Assembly (NCBI GenBank): GCA_030765065.1
Contig: CM060990.1
Location: 216,543,290 to 216,607,289, forward strand
Length of the DNA stretch: 64,000 nt
From: Deroplatys truncata
Taxonomy: Eukaryota > Arthropoda > Insecta > Mantodea > Mantidae
Reading direction: 5' to 3'
Both the position numbers and the translations under genes were made by a program. Below are positions 22,520 to 33,821 of the stretch, piece after piece; position 1 is the first letter of the stretch; every line of letters starts with the position of its first letter. Below the pieces are notes generated by a model. It ran no database searches, was not told the origin of the DNA, and saw nothing but the letters and a program-made list of their open reading frames with translations.

Positions 22520-23260
22520 CAGTAGAAACCAGTTTAACCAAACTAAAGGGGCCAGAGCTGTTTCAGATAAGGCATATTTTTTAAATAATTGATGGTAATG
22601 GTTTGAAGCAGTGAAAGAAAGAACCTAATTGTATTCCAGATGCATATAATAATGCTTAATGGAAAACTGCTGCTGTATACACTATTAAAATCTGCATTAC
22701 AGCATTTGAAAGGCTATTTCTTAAAACCAGTGGATTTTTTCCACTTTTTTCTCACAACATTTACAAGCAGCTGTGTCATGCCACAGTTTGATAAGCATTA
22801 TATCTGTTGTTGATTCACTGCTTTCTTATAAAATGCAAGTCAACCTAAAAACAAAAAGTTCTGCGTTATTGATAGTGTTGTAATTCAATATTTCCCATTA
22901 AGATTTGAATACAAATATGTAGTCTTTCTTAGCTTTAATGCGGAGTAAAAATAACAATTGTCTCTGCATTGAATGTGTGTGCAAGCAATTAACACCTGTT
23001 AATAATGGTTTCTTGGAATGTGAGGTAAGGGGTGAAGATTAACTGTGGCAAATACCAAGTATGTGTATTGGAATTTAGCAAAAGAACATTGCAAAGAAAC
23101 CTCGCCAATTGTGGCAGCAACATTACCAGCATGAATTTAAGCATCTCATATTTTTTTCATGCATTTGTTTCTTACCTTTCTTTCTTTCTTTCTTTCTTTT
23201 TTTTTTTTTTGTTCTCCACCATTTCAGTTAAGGGCAGTTCGGTTAAGCAGAGTTTTACTG
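22520..23260. mobile_element. pogo/Tigger-like non-autonomous element
   Basis: The ends are CAGTAGAAACCAGTTTAACC at the left and, from the right, CAGTAAAACTCTGCTTAACC, the CAGT(A)...TTAACC type of pogo/Tigger inverted repeats. TA flanks both ends (22518-22519 and 23261-23262). The 741-bp interior has no readable transposase. Confidence 0.7.
23175..23212. repeat. (TTTC)n and poly-T
   Basis: Five TTTC units run into about 13 T residues inside the pogo-like element. The 106-residue frame crossing it is a product of the repeat. Confidence 0.85.
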
Positions 23261-23586
23261 TATATACAAAAATTCAAATCACTTATTTAAAATCAAAATC
23301 CCCATCTCTCCCTGAATTTCAAAACTGTATGCTAAATATTGTACAATTTTAGAAGGGTCACCACACAAACTACCCTTAGTTTTGTTCTCAGTTTAGCTAA
23401 TTTTGAAAGATCATGACAAAGTTTTTCCCATCTCATATATATATATAATTTTGGGTCCATAAATGCAATGGTTCATGAAGTTCTTCATGTTTATAGATGG
23501 AAAGTGGTGATGATAAGGCCCTGCAGTAGCTAATGCATCTAAAAATGTTACACTCCTCCCCAAACTAAACCCTGCCTGTGCCACTG

Positions 23587-24574
23587 AATGTTGTAATAGA
23601 TGTGTGAAAGCAGATTTTCTTAATGTAGTTGGTCCCTAATGTTTGAATTACACTTTGGTTACATGTCATCTCTAAGAGCAAAGCATCAAAATCTCACAGT
23701 CCATCTTAACTACTTTAGTATTTCTGGAAAAAGTTATGGAGAATTTACTGCCCTGTACAGATAACTTCATGCCTTACATTATGCTCATGCATTGTTGGTT
23801 GGTTTGTTTCAAAGTATCGCTGAGGGATTTGGTACGGCAACATGTACAATGCATTTCATGAAAAATCTCAGGAAATATTAAAAACATTTTATATACTATG
23901 AAACTGTTAATGCTTTTTGAGCTAGTACACCTTAACAAGGTACACAAGTAAGAGGTTATTGTTTTGCATCATTAACCTAAATGCTTTTAATTATTCTGTA
24001 AATTTAACTGTTGAAAAATCCATGCGATTTGTTGTTGCATCAAAATAAATAAATGTAGTTTATTACATATCAAGCCTAGTTTTAATTTACATCTAAAGAT
24101 ATGCTAAATAAATTTGATGGTAACAAACAAAGTCACTTTGCAGAAAATATTTTTAAACTGTAGAACTTTATTTTGTTCACATTTTAATTGAGGTGGTTGT
24201 TGTTCTCCTTCTCCTTTTTCACTCTATATGCTAAGTGTCTAAGGTCTCCTAAAGATGATACCTTTGATATTGCTCGCTTTGTTATTGAAATTGACCCTTT
24301 TACAAGTGCCATCATAGCATACTCATGTTATAATCTCTCTCAAACTAGAACAATCCTTTTGTAAACATATGGGAGGGAAGAAAGAGAGGACACGACAGCG
24401 AGACAAAACACTATTAGGTCGCTGATTGGTGGAGGGAAGTTCATGGGTGTTTTCTTTTATTTGTTATCGCACAGAAACTGCCTGTAAAAAGTTTTCTAAT
24501 CACTGCTCAGTGCAAATTAATTTCGCGTAGAGAAAAGTAATACCTAAGTTGTATTCCTATACCATACCATACAG
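23587..24574. other. Stretch without a gene
   Basis: AT-rich sequence with no recognisable coding or repeat content. Confidence 0.5.
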
Positions 24575-24705
24575 CCTTCTCAGAACAAAGTAGCTCTCAA
24601 GCTGAATGCTGATTCAGATGTTACTGTTTATCATGCAGAGTTGCTTCTGATATTTAAGACTGTACTTCCTATACCTCTCTCATACTTCACAAGCCCAGGA
24701 CACTT
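24575..24705 (+). CDS. Candidate host exon, 131 nt
   Basis: A pyrimidine-containing tract ending ACCATACAG precedes an open block that reads as ordinary protein (PSQNKVALKLNADSDVTVYH, then LLIFKTVLPIPLSYFTSP). It closes at CACTT|GTATGC; the same GTATGC donor closes the exon ending at 33872. The frame enters in phase 0 and leaves in phase 2. No protein family is recognised. It is on the same strand as the exons at 32852-33872 but does not join them directly by phase, so at least one exon in between would be needed. It could also be a chance open frame. Confidence 0.35.
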
Positions 24706-25051
24706 GTATGCAATTTAAAAGCAGTCAGCTTATCATTATGGAGCAAGCCTGTCAATCTGCCAGAATAATACACAGCCAAGGCAAACCTTAGGAGGTGGCG
24801 AGACGCAAATGATCTTGCATTGTTTTGCAATGCTTAAGAAAGAAATTTATGCTACTACATGATAATGATAATATTAATTATTTAATAAGTTACCTGGCCA
24901 CGTCTTACTTGATTTATTGTCAAGAAGTTAACGTTGTTGCAGCTAGTGTTGCAAAACTTATCTGCACACATGTAACATCAAACACAAGGAGGGTTGGTGT
25001 GGTGGTCCTCAATGGTGCAGCAGTTAGCATGCAGGATTATCAGGTGGGAAA

Positions 25052-25341
25052 ATTAAATTGAGTTTTATTTATGGACGCTCTTTAACTACTATGGTCCTTA
25101 GCGTCCCATTCTATATTAGGCGTGAAAGACTGGAAATTTTGCTCAGAGGCCTCTATCAGGCTTGAGGTTCTTTTACGTGCCGTAAATTTATGACACGGGA
25201 CAACCGGCTTTACTTCCCTTCCGAAGGAAGCCGTGCTAAGGATTTTTATGCCCGAAAAAATCCATCACCCTCCACTGGTTTGAATCCGTAACCTTGAGAA
25301 CTAGAGGCTAGCACGGTAACCACTACACCACGGAGGGCGAC
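25052..25341 (-). repeat. SINE-1 copy B, full length
   Basis: This is the reference copy: 290 bp flanked by a perfect 15-bp target duplication TTATCAGGTGGGAAA (25037-25051 and 25342-25356). Read on the minus strand, a tRNA-like head comes first (A box TGGTGTAGTGG, B-box-like GGATTCAAACC), then a body with CTTCCTTCGGAAGGGAAGTA and TTTACGGCACGTAAAAGAAC, and the tail GTCCATAAATAAAACTCAAT. A SINE of this kind is transcribed by RNA polymerase III and copied by a partner LINE. Confidence 0.95.
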
Positions 25342-25356
25342 TTATCAGGTGGGAAA

Positions 25357-26614
25357 CTACTCTTTGCTTCACTAGTGGGAAGGTATATGTATCCAACCTA
25401 AACACATTGAACATATTTCTAATCATCTACAGCTTGGCTGATAATCATAAGTGCTCTATTATTTTATGCTTATTGCCATGATTGTTTACACCTATCTTTT
25501 AACATCTCAGAGCAGATACCCATGGTCCCTCTTACTCTGTTTTTTTTTTTCAAATGAAAACATTGCAAAAGATACCATTAAAAGCAACTAAAACAATGGA
25601 GAAATTTATAGGTCTGTGAAAAGGAATACTGCAGAGTAGCTCCAGTCCTTTGATAATAAATGAGTGTTAATTAAAAAAAATAATAAAGAATAAAAAAAGA
25701 AGGAATGGAGTCAATTGAGGTTCAACCTGATTAAATAACAAAAGTAGTGGGTAAGGTATTAATAGCCTTTCTTTTGTTTTTGTTCCATTTTGATTTTTTT
25801 TTAAAGTTGTTTGAAGAAGACTGTATCTTTCAGTTAAAATATATAATTATGTTTTAAGGCCAAGTGAAGTATAACAAAATCCCACAGATGTAAGGTGGTA
25901 ATGTTTCCACTTGTTTTCAATAGACCAAACATTAGTCCTACTGCTCTGAAATAGGTAGTTTTATTCAAGAAACAAAGATTACTTGTGAACATTGAGATTT
26001 GAACATGTGTCTTATGAATGGCAGGCATTTGGTTATTAAGAGGTTTTATAAGATTGGCATTAACACACATACCTATCTTCATATGCTAATCCAAATCAAA
26101 ATACAGAGGGGGATAGGAACGTTAATATGCGTAGAGTGCACTGAAAGCAGCTCCTTGAGTGGACCCATTACTTTCTTCATTTAGTGTACATATCTTTTCA
26201 AGATTGTGAAACTCATCTATCTTTTTAGTTATTTTCCATCGCTTAACATCCTTTATAATAACTCAGGTCTACAAATGAGGGGGTGAAGAGTAATTAATGG
26301 TTAAATGAGGCCATTCCAGAGGTAAGATGTGCACACCAACAGAATGTGCAATAGTTTGGTTTGGTGCTGTATTCTAAATATTAATCAGTTATCTGCAATA
26401 GTTTTCTGGACACACTCATTCCCCATTTAACCCAGATAATTATCTATTATAATTGATACTCTGCTATAGTCATACTTTTCCTTATGCTTATTTATGATAC
26501 TAATACTGTAAATTAACAAAAGTTGGTACATAGCAATTAGGATTACCGAAGTAATAAAAAATGAAGAATATTGTGACAGTTCAGTTTTCTTTGTCATGTC
26601 AGTATTGTATTCTT
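25357..26614. other. Stretch without a gene
   Basis: AT-rich sequence with A-runs near 25670-25700 and short meaningless frames. Confidence 0.5.
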
Positions 26615-26949
26615 TGTGCATAGCAGTGTACTGAATGATGAGCGAAGCAGCCTCTTCCTTCTGCTTCATTCACTGGAAGGTTGAACCCGGGACTCATCTT
26701 CTGCTATCACTGTACGTCACAACAATGGTAACTTCACTCGCTCGTTTGTTTATATGTAGCCGCACAGCTTTCTGGAAACATATGCCGCCAAGGGGAAAGG
26801 GAACTCAATTCTCGCAACTACGCCATTGTTCTGGATTAGTCCTCCATATGCTTCCCGAGCGGCCCCTCTATATCTCCAACCAATTGTGTTCTGGCTAGGG
26901 CTACAGGATACTCCCAGCTATTCACGCCGTGAAAGTTCCGACTTCATCA
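26615..26949 (-). repeat. 3' LTR of the gypsy element
   Basis: 335 bp, starting TGATGAAGTC and ending GCTATGCACA when read on the minus strand, so it keeps the TG...CA form. It pairs with the right-hand copy over most of its length, for example CATTTATATGTAGCTGCA-like and TCTCGCAACTA(C/T)GCCATTG blocks. Confidence 0.85.
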
Positions 26950-26962
26950 AATAGCCCCCTCC

Positions 26963-27172
26963 TCAGAGCTGGTGGTACTGAGCAGCTCCGCTATATGGAG
27001 CAAGGCGATCCAGATGCACCGCCATCAGTTTTCCTTTGGCTTGATGCCGAATATGGTATACCACATCGTTGATACGGGTGATTACCATATCCGAGCCTTC
27101 CCAGGAAGGTTGCAACTTTGGTGACTTTCCTTTAGTCCTCATGGAGCAATAGAGCCTCCTGGAATCTGACAC
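26963..27172 (-). pseudogene. gypsy integrase C-terminal tail
   Basis: The frame includes KSPKLQPSWEGSDMVITRIN, DVVYHIRHQ and KLMAVHLDRLAPYSG. The pattern (P.L...W.GP..V....N.V.Y.I......) then (.VHLDRLAPY) is the usual end of metazoan gypsy Pol proteins. It ends close to the polypurine tract, as expected for an element without an env gene. Confidence 0.8.
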
Positions 27173-27205
27173 TTTGCCGGATGGTTATAGCATGCCATCA
27201 ACTGG

Positions 27206-28045
27206 TCACATGCCAGCCTCAGGTGCTCCCTGGAAAGATAATGGATGTCTTCCAGCCTGTCCGTTAGTGCCCCAAATAGTCCGTAGCAGGCTGATCAGCA
27301 CAGGAGGCGTGCCGAACAACAGATCACATAGTAGCTGAAGCTCCCGTTGAAATACCATGTTGACCGGTGTCATACCAGTGGACTCGTGTACTAATGCTAG
27401 GTAGGCGAGGAGGTATAATGGCATCTTCACATCCCAATCTCGCTGATGGCTGGATACTTTCGGAGGTACTCTTCGCCTCTTGATATAGCGCTCCACCATT
27501 CCGTCGGATTGTGGATGGAGGGGAGTGGTAGGGGTCTTTTGTAACCCGAGGCAGTGGAGCAGCTCTCGCATAAGATTGGACCAGTCTCCTGGTTACTGTG
27601 GGGCTCCAGGGATCCCGAGCCAGGAAAAGAAGTTGTTCACTAGTACAGTAGCTACAGTCGAAACGTCTTGATTGGGAATCGCATAAACATCTGGCCACTT
27701 GGTGAAATAATCCATAGTCAGTAACAGCGATTTTCCGCGTCTGCCCTTGGGAAAGGACCTGCCACATTGATGTCATTTCTTTCGAACCGCGCATCGACAT
27801 TGTACTGTTGCATTCGACTCTGACTGCATGTTTGGGGCCTTTCGACTTGTCGCTTAGATGTCACATCGCTGGCACCATGTCGTCGCCTCGAAGATGCAAC
27901 CAATAGAAGCGGGACGTAGAGTCTCCAAGGTCTTATTTACATCCAGGTGCTCTCCGGTAGTACCGGCTTCGCTGTTCTGGAGGACTTTATTACCTTGCTC
28001 CTTGGGAGTTGATTGTTTCACCTTCCGTCTTTGGACTCCCACACT
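27206..28045 (-). pseudogene. gypsy integrase
   Basis: The zinc-binding end is partly readable (CQRCDVTSKRQ). The core has INVAGPFPRADAENRCYLLL (first Asp region), TMDYFTKWPDVYAIPNQD, and later LGLQKTPTTPLHPQSDGMVE, which holds the catalytic Glu in GMVER. The segment DWDVKMPLYLLAYLALVHES and FQRELQLLCDLLFG follow, typical of this clade. The second Asp block (normally SDQG.NF) is altered. Two overlapping frames show at least one frameshift. Integrase would insert the cDNA copy; this one is inactive. Confidence 0.85.
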
Positions 28046-28539
28046 CTCTCTAACTCACCGTTCTTTTAACACCAGGGAGTTCCACTGGACCCAATGGCTC
28101 TTAATAGTTCAGTCCCCTGCGAACGACGCCCGCCCACGCAAGTCTTTCGCCAGATTCTTTATCCGTCAGGATCGGCTCTATGTCTCGATTCTCCGGGTAC
28201 TCTCTCCTCAAGGCCTTTTCGTCTCAAACGACTGCAGGTTGCACAGTGATAGGGCGTAAGGTTACAAACTCCTCTCCGCCCCGACCTTCACATAATGGTT
28301 GCAGTTTTCCTAGTACAGTTTTCAGGATAGAGTGCGTTAGGATGACGTCTTCATGTTCGGTACTTAGAGGCAAAATTGTACTCCTGCAGTCCTTTGAATT
28401 CAGCGGGTCTTCTGTCCTAAGTTGCGAAAGCCCAATAGACAAGTTAGGGTGGAATGGTTCGTTCGGAGGTAAAACTCCTGCCTGTAAGGTACTTATGGAG
28501 CTGATTCAGGATTTATGCAACAGCCAGCAGCTCTTATCA

Positions 28540-28935
28540 TCACACGCAGTAGTTTCGTTTGACATTGGGAAGGTTTATACTGAAGTAGGGCAGTACTCCC
28601 TCTTCTCCATCCTGCTCTTGCGATAGGATACCCCAGATGCTGACCTCGTTGGCACTCGTGTCCACGATGAACCACTTACCGGAGATGAAATATTCAAATA
28701 CCGTAGCCGTGCACAGGGCATTCTTCAGGATCTGGAAAGCTGCCTCAACTTGGTCGGGCCATTGAAAAGCTCGCCGTCTCTGTGTCAATTGTGTCAGCGG
28801 CTTGGCGATGTTTGCATATCCTACCACGGTTTTCCAGTAGTATATGCAGAGATCCAGGAACCGTCGTAGCTTTTGTTTATAACTTCGCCTGGGCCACTCC
28901 TTGACGGCCTGCAGCTTTTCGGGGGTCCGCAATTA
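28540..28935 (-). pseudogene. gypsy RNase H domain
   Basis: The order is TPEKLQAVKEWPRRSYKQKL, RRFLDLCIYYWKTVVGYANI, AKPLTQLTQRRRAFQWPDQ, EAAFQILKNALCTATVFEY, then FIVDTSANEVSIWGILSQEQ and PYFSINLPNVKRNYCV. This is the connection and RNase H region that follows the polymerase in all Ty3/gypsy elements. The usual DTDAS/DASN motif with its catalytic Asp reads DTSAN, so the catalytic centre may still be damaged. It lies in a different frame from the polymerase part upstream. Confidence 0.85.
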
Positions 28936-28939
28936 CTTC

Positions 28940-29570
28940 AGCAGAGCTTACAACATGTCTCAAATAGTGCACTTCATTTCTAAACAGCTGACACTTCTAG
29001 GGTTTAGTTTGAGGTTGGCCTAGAAGCCATTCGAACACCTTCCTCAGGTTGGTTAGTTGATCCTCGAATGTCTTGCCTATTACAATGGCGTCGAGATAAA
29101 GTGGGCAGGGATCCACATCACAGAATCCATGCGTCTGGAACGCTGCGGGCGCGTTGCAGAGTCCTAAAGGCATAATCGTGAATTGCCACAGTGCATGTTC
29201 AGCAGAAAACACAGTCTTTTCCTTGTCGTAGGAGTTAAGTGACACCAGTACCCCCACTTCAGGGCCAAGGTGGAAAACCACTGGGCCCTCGCTAAGGTGT
29301 CCAGAGTGTCGTCAATATGTGATAGCGGAAAGCAGTGTTTCTGAGTGACATTCAGCTTCCGGTAGTAAACGCGGATCTCTATGCTATTTCACTAGCACTA
29401 CCGGCGAGCACCACGGGCCATCGGATTCTTCTATTATGCCTCTGGTCTTCATGTCCCCTATCCTTTGTCTTATCTCCTTTCACTTCGCTAACGGGACACG
29501 GCGAGGTGACTGCCTGATTGACTTAGCATCGTCGGTGTCGATGTGATGCATCACTAGGGTACGGCCATAG
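28940..29570 (-). pseudogene. gypsy reverse transcriptase
   Basis: Readable blocks include TRGIIEESDGPWCSPVVLV in the fingers, YYRKLNVTQKHCFPL and DDTLDTLARAQWFSTL, then LWQFTIMPLGLCNAPAAFQ (the PFGL.NAP.TFQ motif) and CPLYLDAIVIG, where YLDD should stand. The second catalytic Asp is therefore Ala. The thumb has NLRKVFEWLLGQPQTKP. Several frameshifts divide these blocks. Confidence 0.85.
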
Positions 29571-29869
29571 TCATCTTCTGAGAGGCTGGAGATGTCCTGG
29601 AATTTCACGAGCAGGTCAAGGACCAACTTCTTCCTGCCCGTGAGAGTTTCTCGGTCGCCTCCTGGACAAGGTTGTCCAGAGACTATCTCTCGGTCGGCCC
29701 TTGGTGTCTTTTGCCGTGGACATTATACAGGTGACAGACTCACAATTCCCCAGGATAGTCCCGCTAAGCACCTCCTGGTCCCGATCGGTGGCACCAAGGA
29801 CCCTCACCAGAACGGTCTCCCGAGCCGGAAGCAGCACTATCGCGACCTAAAGCCCATCTCGGTGGCGTC

Positions 29870-30350
29870 CTCTCCCGCCTAAAATCGTGTTCCTCATTTG
29901 GGGTTTCTGTGCCGGCGCCTCACCACCCTTTTCGCTCTAACCGGAACCATCTCTCGCTCTGCAAGTAAGAGACTTCATTGGATACAACTTCTCCTCCGGA
30001 TGGTGCAGCAGAATCTCGTCGCGACTCAGGTGCAATATGCAGCGCCCGAGGACCACTTTGGCATTGAAGAACTTAAGGGCGTCCAGCCCCAGGATGTTTT
30101 CCTCGGTGATTGAGAAAACGAAAACCCACTATTGTAGCCATCTCTTGGTAAGGGTCAACTCCAGTTGAGTTTCCTCTGTCAGGAACAGGATTTTACCTGA
30201 GGCGGTCCGTAGCGCATGATCGGCGTCCTCTTTGGCAATTCCCACACTACATTCGGCCTGGAAATAGTTAGTGAGACCTCCGTGTCTACCAGCAACCTGG
30301 AGGAATGGTCCCGAATTCATCCATGCTTTACCAGACTATCCTCACCGTTC
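29870..30350 (-). pseudogene. gypsy protease region
   Basis: The minus strand reads SRLLVDTEVSLTISRP, the retropepsin active site (normally L(L/V)DTGA.(I/V)S) with GA changed. About 60 residues later ENILGWTPLSS-type sequence in shifted frames corresponds to the conserved (I/L)LG.DAL/F.. segment (EENILGLDALKFFNAKVVL when read across the shift). At least two shifts are needed to read it. Confidence 0.6.
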
Positions 30351-30489
30351 CCAATTACGATGTTTAACGTGAAGCGAGGGGAACATGATGACAGCGCCGA
30401 CGTGCGTATCTTCACGCCGGGCCAAAATGGTTTAACTGATCCTCGGCCGAGATGCGCCTAAAGTCCGCTCTTGGATGTCCGAGCTCTCC

Positions 30490-31440
30490 ATAACTTCAGC
30501 ACATAGATCTCCCACCACCAGTTCTTCGACGGTTGCGATTGGCGCCGGTTATCGTCATTCACGTTCATCACAGCTCTGGTTGGCACCGGGGTGGCTCTTC
30601 TGACCATCATCTTTTCTGCTTCAGTATGGAGGACAGGCCAGTACGTCGTTGACGTTACGATGTTCCCCCAGGAGAAGCTGTTGTTTCACTTCCCAATCTC
30701 TTACCCCACTATTAAACGCGTGAGCTGCCTCCAGAAATAAAACCCGTTGGTAGCTCCGTCGGAGACTTGTGTGTTAGCCACTCTACCTCCATGGCAAATT
30801 CTTGTCAAGTCTCGTCCGGTTGTTACACTCTTGGCTTCAGCTGGGTCCGATAAGCGGCGGCGGCCAGGAGATGTTCTCCATAGCGCTCCTCCAGCAGCTT
30901 AATCAAGTCGTCGGCAGAGCCTCCGGTGGGGGAGGTGCAAAAAGGTTTTGGCTGTTTGTCTCTGCAGGGAAGCCAAAAGCTGTGTCGTCTCCTCTGCTGC
31001 CATCCATCCATTGTGTGTAGCAATGGCCTCAAACTGCCGCTTAAACTGCCCATGATGGAGTGTTGTAACATTTTTAAGGTTTCACTGTTTTTGCATTAGC
31101 CGATCTCATATTCGTTGGACCCTATACACTTTCGGCACAGATTTGGCTTCAAGGTGGCGGTGCATTTCCTCCGCTGAAGCATCCATTGTCCTCTTGTTTT
31201 CCTTTGCCTGCTGATCTGAATGTTCTTCCATTGCATTAATTTTTCCTTCCATGTCAGATTTGATTTTTTGTAACCCTTTAGTGAGTTATCTTTCACGACT
31301 TTCATCATGGCATTTATCTCAGATTTAACAGTCAGATCATCTCCACCATTTCAGATTTCATTTGTCTCTATCTTCTCCATGCTAGATTTCATAGTGTTCA
31401 TTTCAGTTAATAATTTAAGTATTTCCTCCATTGTAGCCTT
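30490..31440 (-). pseudogene. gypsy gag
   Basis: The likely start is an ATG near 31432 followed by MEEILKLLTEMNTMK, a coiled coil. The capsid-like part at 30823-31071 includes KPFCTSPTGGSADDLIKLLE and ERYGEHLLAAAAYRTQLKPR, which matches the ALE.RYG......Y...LK.R pattern of gypsy gag proteins. Stops and shifts separate the pieces, and the nucleocapsid zinc knuckle is not clear. Confidence 0.65.
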
Positions 31441-31509
31441 TAAATCCTGATCTTGACACCACTGTGACTTAGCTCAGTTTTCGCTGTCACTCCACTGCTC
31501 TTTTCTGTG

Positions 31510-32226
31510 TGTGTAGCAGTAGTGTACTGAATCATGCACGAAGTAGCCGCTTCTTCCTTCTGTTTCACTCACTGGAGTGTTGAACCCATGACTTGTGTAT
31601 TCTCTTTGGGATGCTCAATAGCTGTCGAATGCAGGATACATCTTGTTCACTCGCTAACTGTTGAACACAGAACTCCTCTTGCAGTAGCACTCATTGTATG
31701 TCACAATAACCTCACCGTCCTCCATGGTGTAGTGGTTACCATGCTAGCCTCCAATTCCCGAGGTCGCGGTTTCAAACCTGGTGGAGGACGATGGATTTTT
31801 TCAGGCATAAAAATCCTTAGCATGGCTTCCTTCGGAAGGGAAGTAAAGCCAGTGGTCCCGTGTCATAGATTTACGGCACATAAAAGAGCCTCAAGTCTGA
31901 TAAAAGAGGCTTCTGAGCAAAATTACCGGTCTTTCGCGCCCAATATAGAATGGTACGCTAAGGACCACAGCAGTTAAAGAGCATCCATAAATGAAACTCA
32001 ATTTATTTCCTTGTGAGCATGCTCATTTATATGTAGCTGCAAGGCTTCCTGGAAACTTTGTATGCTGCCGAGGGAAAGAGGAGGTCAGCTCTCGCAACTA
32101 TGCCATTGTTTTAGTCTTCCAGATGCTTCAGAAGCATCACACCTCTGTATCTCCAATTAATTGTCTTCCAACTAGCATTGAAGAACACACCCAACTATCC
32201 ACACGGCAGAAGTCTGGACTTCATAA
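31510..32226 (-). repeat. 5' LTR of the gypsy element, split by a SINE
   Basis: The LTR parts at about 31510-31717 and 32005-32226 match the left LTR (shared AGTGTACTGAAT(C/G)ATG, TTTATATGTAGC(T/C)GCA and AACTATGCCATTGTT-type blocks). A stretch of about 100 bp near 31600-31700 has no partner in the other LTR and looks like a partial internal duplication. Confidence 0.8.
31718..32004 (+). repeat. SINE-1 copy A, full length, inside an LTR
   Basis: The tRNA-like head is clearest here: A box TGGTGTAGTGG (31725-31735), B box GGTTTCAAACC (31768-31778) and short CCTCCA / TGGAGG arms that could pair. The common body and tail follow. It interrupts the 5' LTR of the gypsy element, so it is younger than that LTR. 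A target duplication was not obvious. Confidence 0.9.
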
Positions 32227-32851
32227 CAACATAAATAACACTTGACATAAGGGTTTGTAAAGGTATATAAATTTCATAATTATAACTTTTAATCTTGGTC
32301 CCAGTGCTCATTAAAGTAAGACAAAAACCTGTTAGTTCCTATAAGAAAACAATTCCTTCAATTTAGATGATAGAAATATGAAGTAGTTAAGTAAAAATAT
32401 TATGATAAATTATTTTTGAGAGAATGATTTTGTTCAGGCTGGAATCATATAATCCGCAAAGCACTTCTTGGGGATTGAAATATATTTTCATTCTAACAGT
32501 TTCTTTGGAGCCAAAATCCATACTGATCTATTATATCCATCCATATAGAATTTTATATTGTAATCCAACCTTATTTTTTAAACTCTGTTCACTCTTGTAA
32601 ATCAAATGAAATGTCTCTAGATTTGAGGATATAGAGAATCACAGAATGGTTCTCAACCTTTATAGGGAGGTTTTGTGAAAGGGACATAATAATTAAATTT
32701 ACAAAATACCATAAATGTCTGGTTAATGACAGTTATTTATATATTTTTTTTTTTTTTTTTGCTATACATTAAGTTTGCCATTACTTTATTTTTGTTTCAA
32801 CAGTTTTGGCTTTGTTGATTTGTTTTTGTTTTGTTTTTTGTTTTGTTAAAG
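32227..32851. other. Stretch without a gene; acceptor-like tract at its end
   Basis: AT-rich, with poly-T at 32743-32760 and a long T-rich run up to TTTTGTTAAAG (32841-32851), which would be a strong splice acceptor for the following block. Confidence 0.5.
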
Positions 32852-33163
32852 GCTGTTTGCTGAGTATCAAAGATCTATCAGAGAAGCCCTGTAAGACCAG
32901 TTTGGAATAAGTCCCTAACTATTCCCAAAGGGTTTGGTTGGATAATATATCAGTCAAGTCCATATCTTTTAAGTCCAGAGACTTGTTTCAAGGAGAGAAT
33001 TATATCACTGCACACCATCTTGAGGTGTTTGCTACTTGCCTTCACAATGATAGCCAACAGCTATCTAGCATGGTTCAGGAAACCTTTCAAACCTTTCTGG
33101 AATTTTGCAACCAGTCAGTTCTGCAGCATTCATCGAGCAGAAACATGGAGAAAAGTGGATCAG
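32852..33163 (+). CDS. Inferred host exon(s), 312 nt
   Basis: Behind the T-rich acceptor the frame reads LLSIKDLSEKP, meets one TAA at 32908-32910, then continues open through FKSRDLFQGENYITAHHLEV, CLHNDSQQLSSMVQETF and QSVLQHSSSRNMEKSGS to a donor TCAG|GTAAAA. The TAA would be removed if a 63-nt intron (32891-32953, GTAAGA...CTAAC...ATCAG) is spliced; it keeps the frame. The block leaves one base (phase 1) that fits the next exon at 33822. Composition is balanced and unlike the transposon frames. The protein is not recognised; an exon of a retrotransposed pseudogene is the main alternative, but the flanking splice sites argue against it. Confidence 0.55.
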
Positions 33164-33821
33164 GTAAAATAAACCATAAGCATGCATAAAGGGAGTAAAA
33201 CTTCTCATTAAAGGAATATTGTTAAAAATACTGTTCTTTTGTTTGTTTTGAACATGAAAACCAAATATTAAGTGATTCTTATTGAATTTGTGTACAATTC
33301 TGCACCAGGTTAATAAAAAATACTTTCTGGAAAGTAAGTTACAACAATAAAGGAATACATGAATGATAAACTAGCCTTAAAAATTCTGATGTATTACATT
33401 CACGTGACTTTCTTTACCCACTATCATTTATGTTATTTAACATTTATGAAGTATTCTTGCAAATACTAATTTTTCTATCTACTTCAAGCTAATTGAGATA
33501 AAATTTGCATAAATAGTTTCATTACACATTTTGTTATTGGTACAAATGGAAAAATGATAATCAAAAGTTTAAAAACTGGTCAGTATATACTGGCCTGGAA
33601 ATTCTATACTCTTTTCATGACGTTGTGAGAAACAGCTGAATAACACAGCAGTTTGAAAAAATTACAGTAGTATTGAAAAGTTCAAACCAATAACAACGGA
33701 TATCTGATAAATGGCTGATGTATTAGAAAAATTTGCTGGAAATAAATTGTGTTCTAAAGACATCTGCATTTTTTGTATGATACGTTTTTTTTCTATCTCT
33801 TATGGTTTAACTGTTATACAG

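Larger units (their letters stand above)
21934..23586. mobile_element. Possible degenerate hAT shell
   Basis: The left end CAGTGTAGCAGTGAAGGGGA and the right end (read inward) CAGTGGCACAGGCAGGG both resemble the CAGTGGCGTAGC-type start of some hAT elements. No matching 8-bp duplication and no transposase were found. A pogo-like element lies inside. Confidence 0.35.
26615..32226 (-). mobile_element. Ty3/gypsy LTR retrotransposon, degenerate
   Basis: Direct terminal repeats at 26615-26949 and about 31510-32226 enclose gag, protease, reverse transcriptase, RNase H, integrase and a terminal chromatin-binding-like tail, all on the minus strand and in Ty3/gypsy order (integrase last). The polypurine tract GAGGAGGGGGC lies just inside the 3' LTR at about 26954-26964. 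GC content is clearly higher than in the flanks. No clean target duplication was identified. Confidence 0.9.

Noticed and set aside
23032..23352. 106-residue plus-strand frame
   Set aside because: Its middle is a translation of a TTTC/poly-T repeat inside the pogo-like element.
27858..30461. Plus-strand frames of up to 148 residues within the gypsy element
   Set aside because: They are antisense to pol; all recognisable motifs are on the minus strand.
31725..31790. A functional tRNA gene
   Set aside because: The head is followed by the common SINE body, occurs in other copies with target duplications, and its anticodon arm does not pair well.
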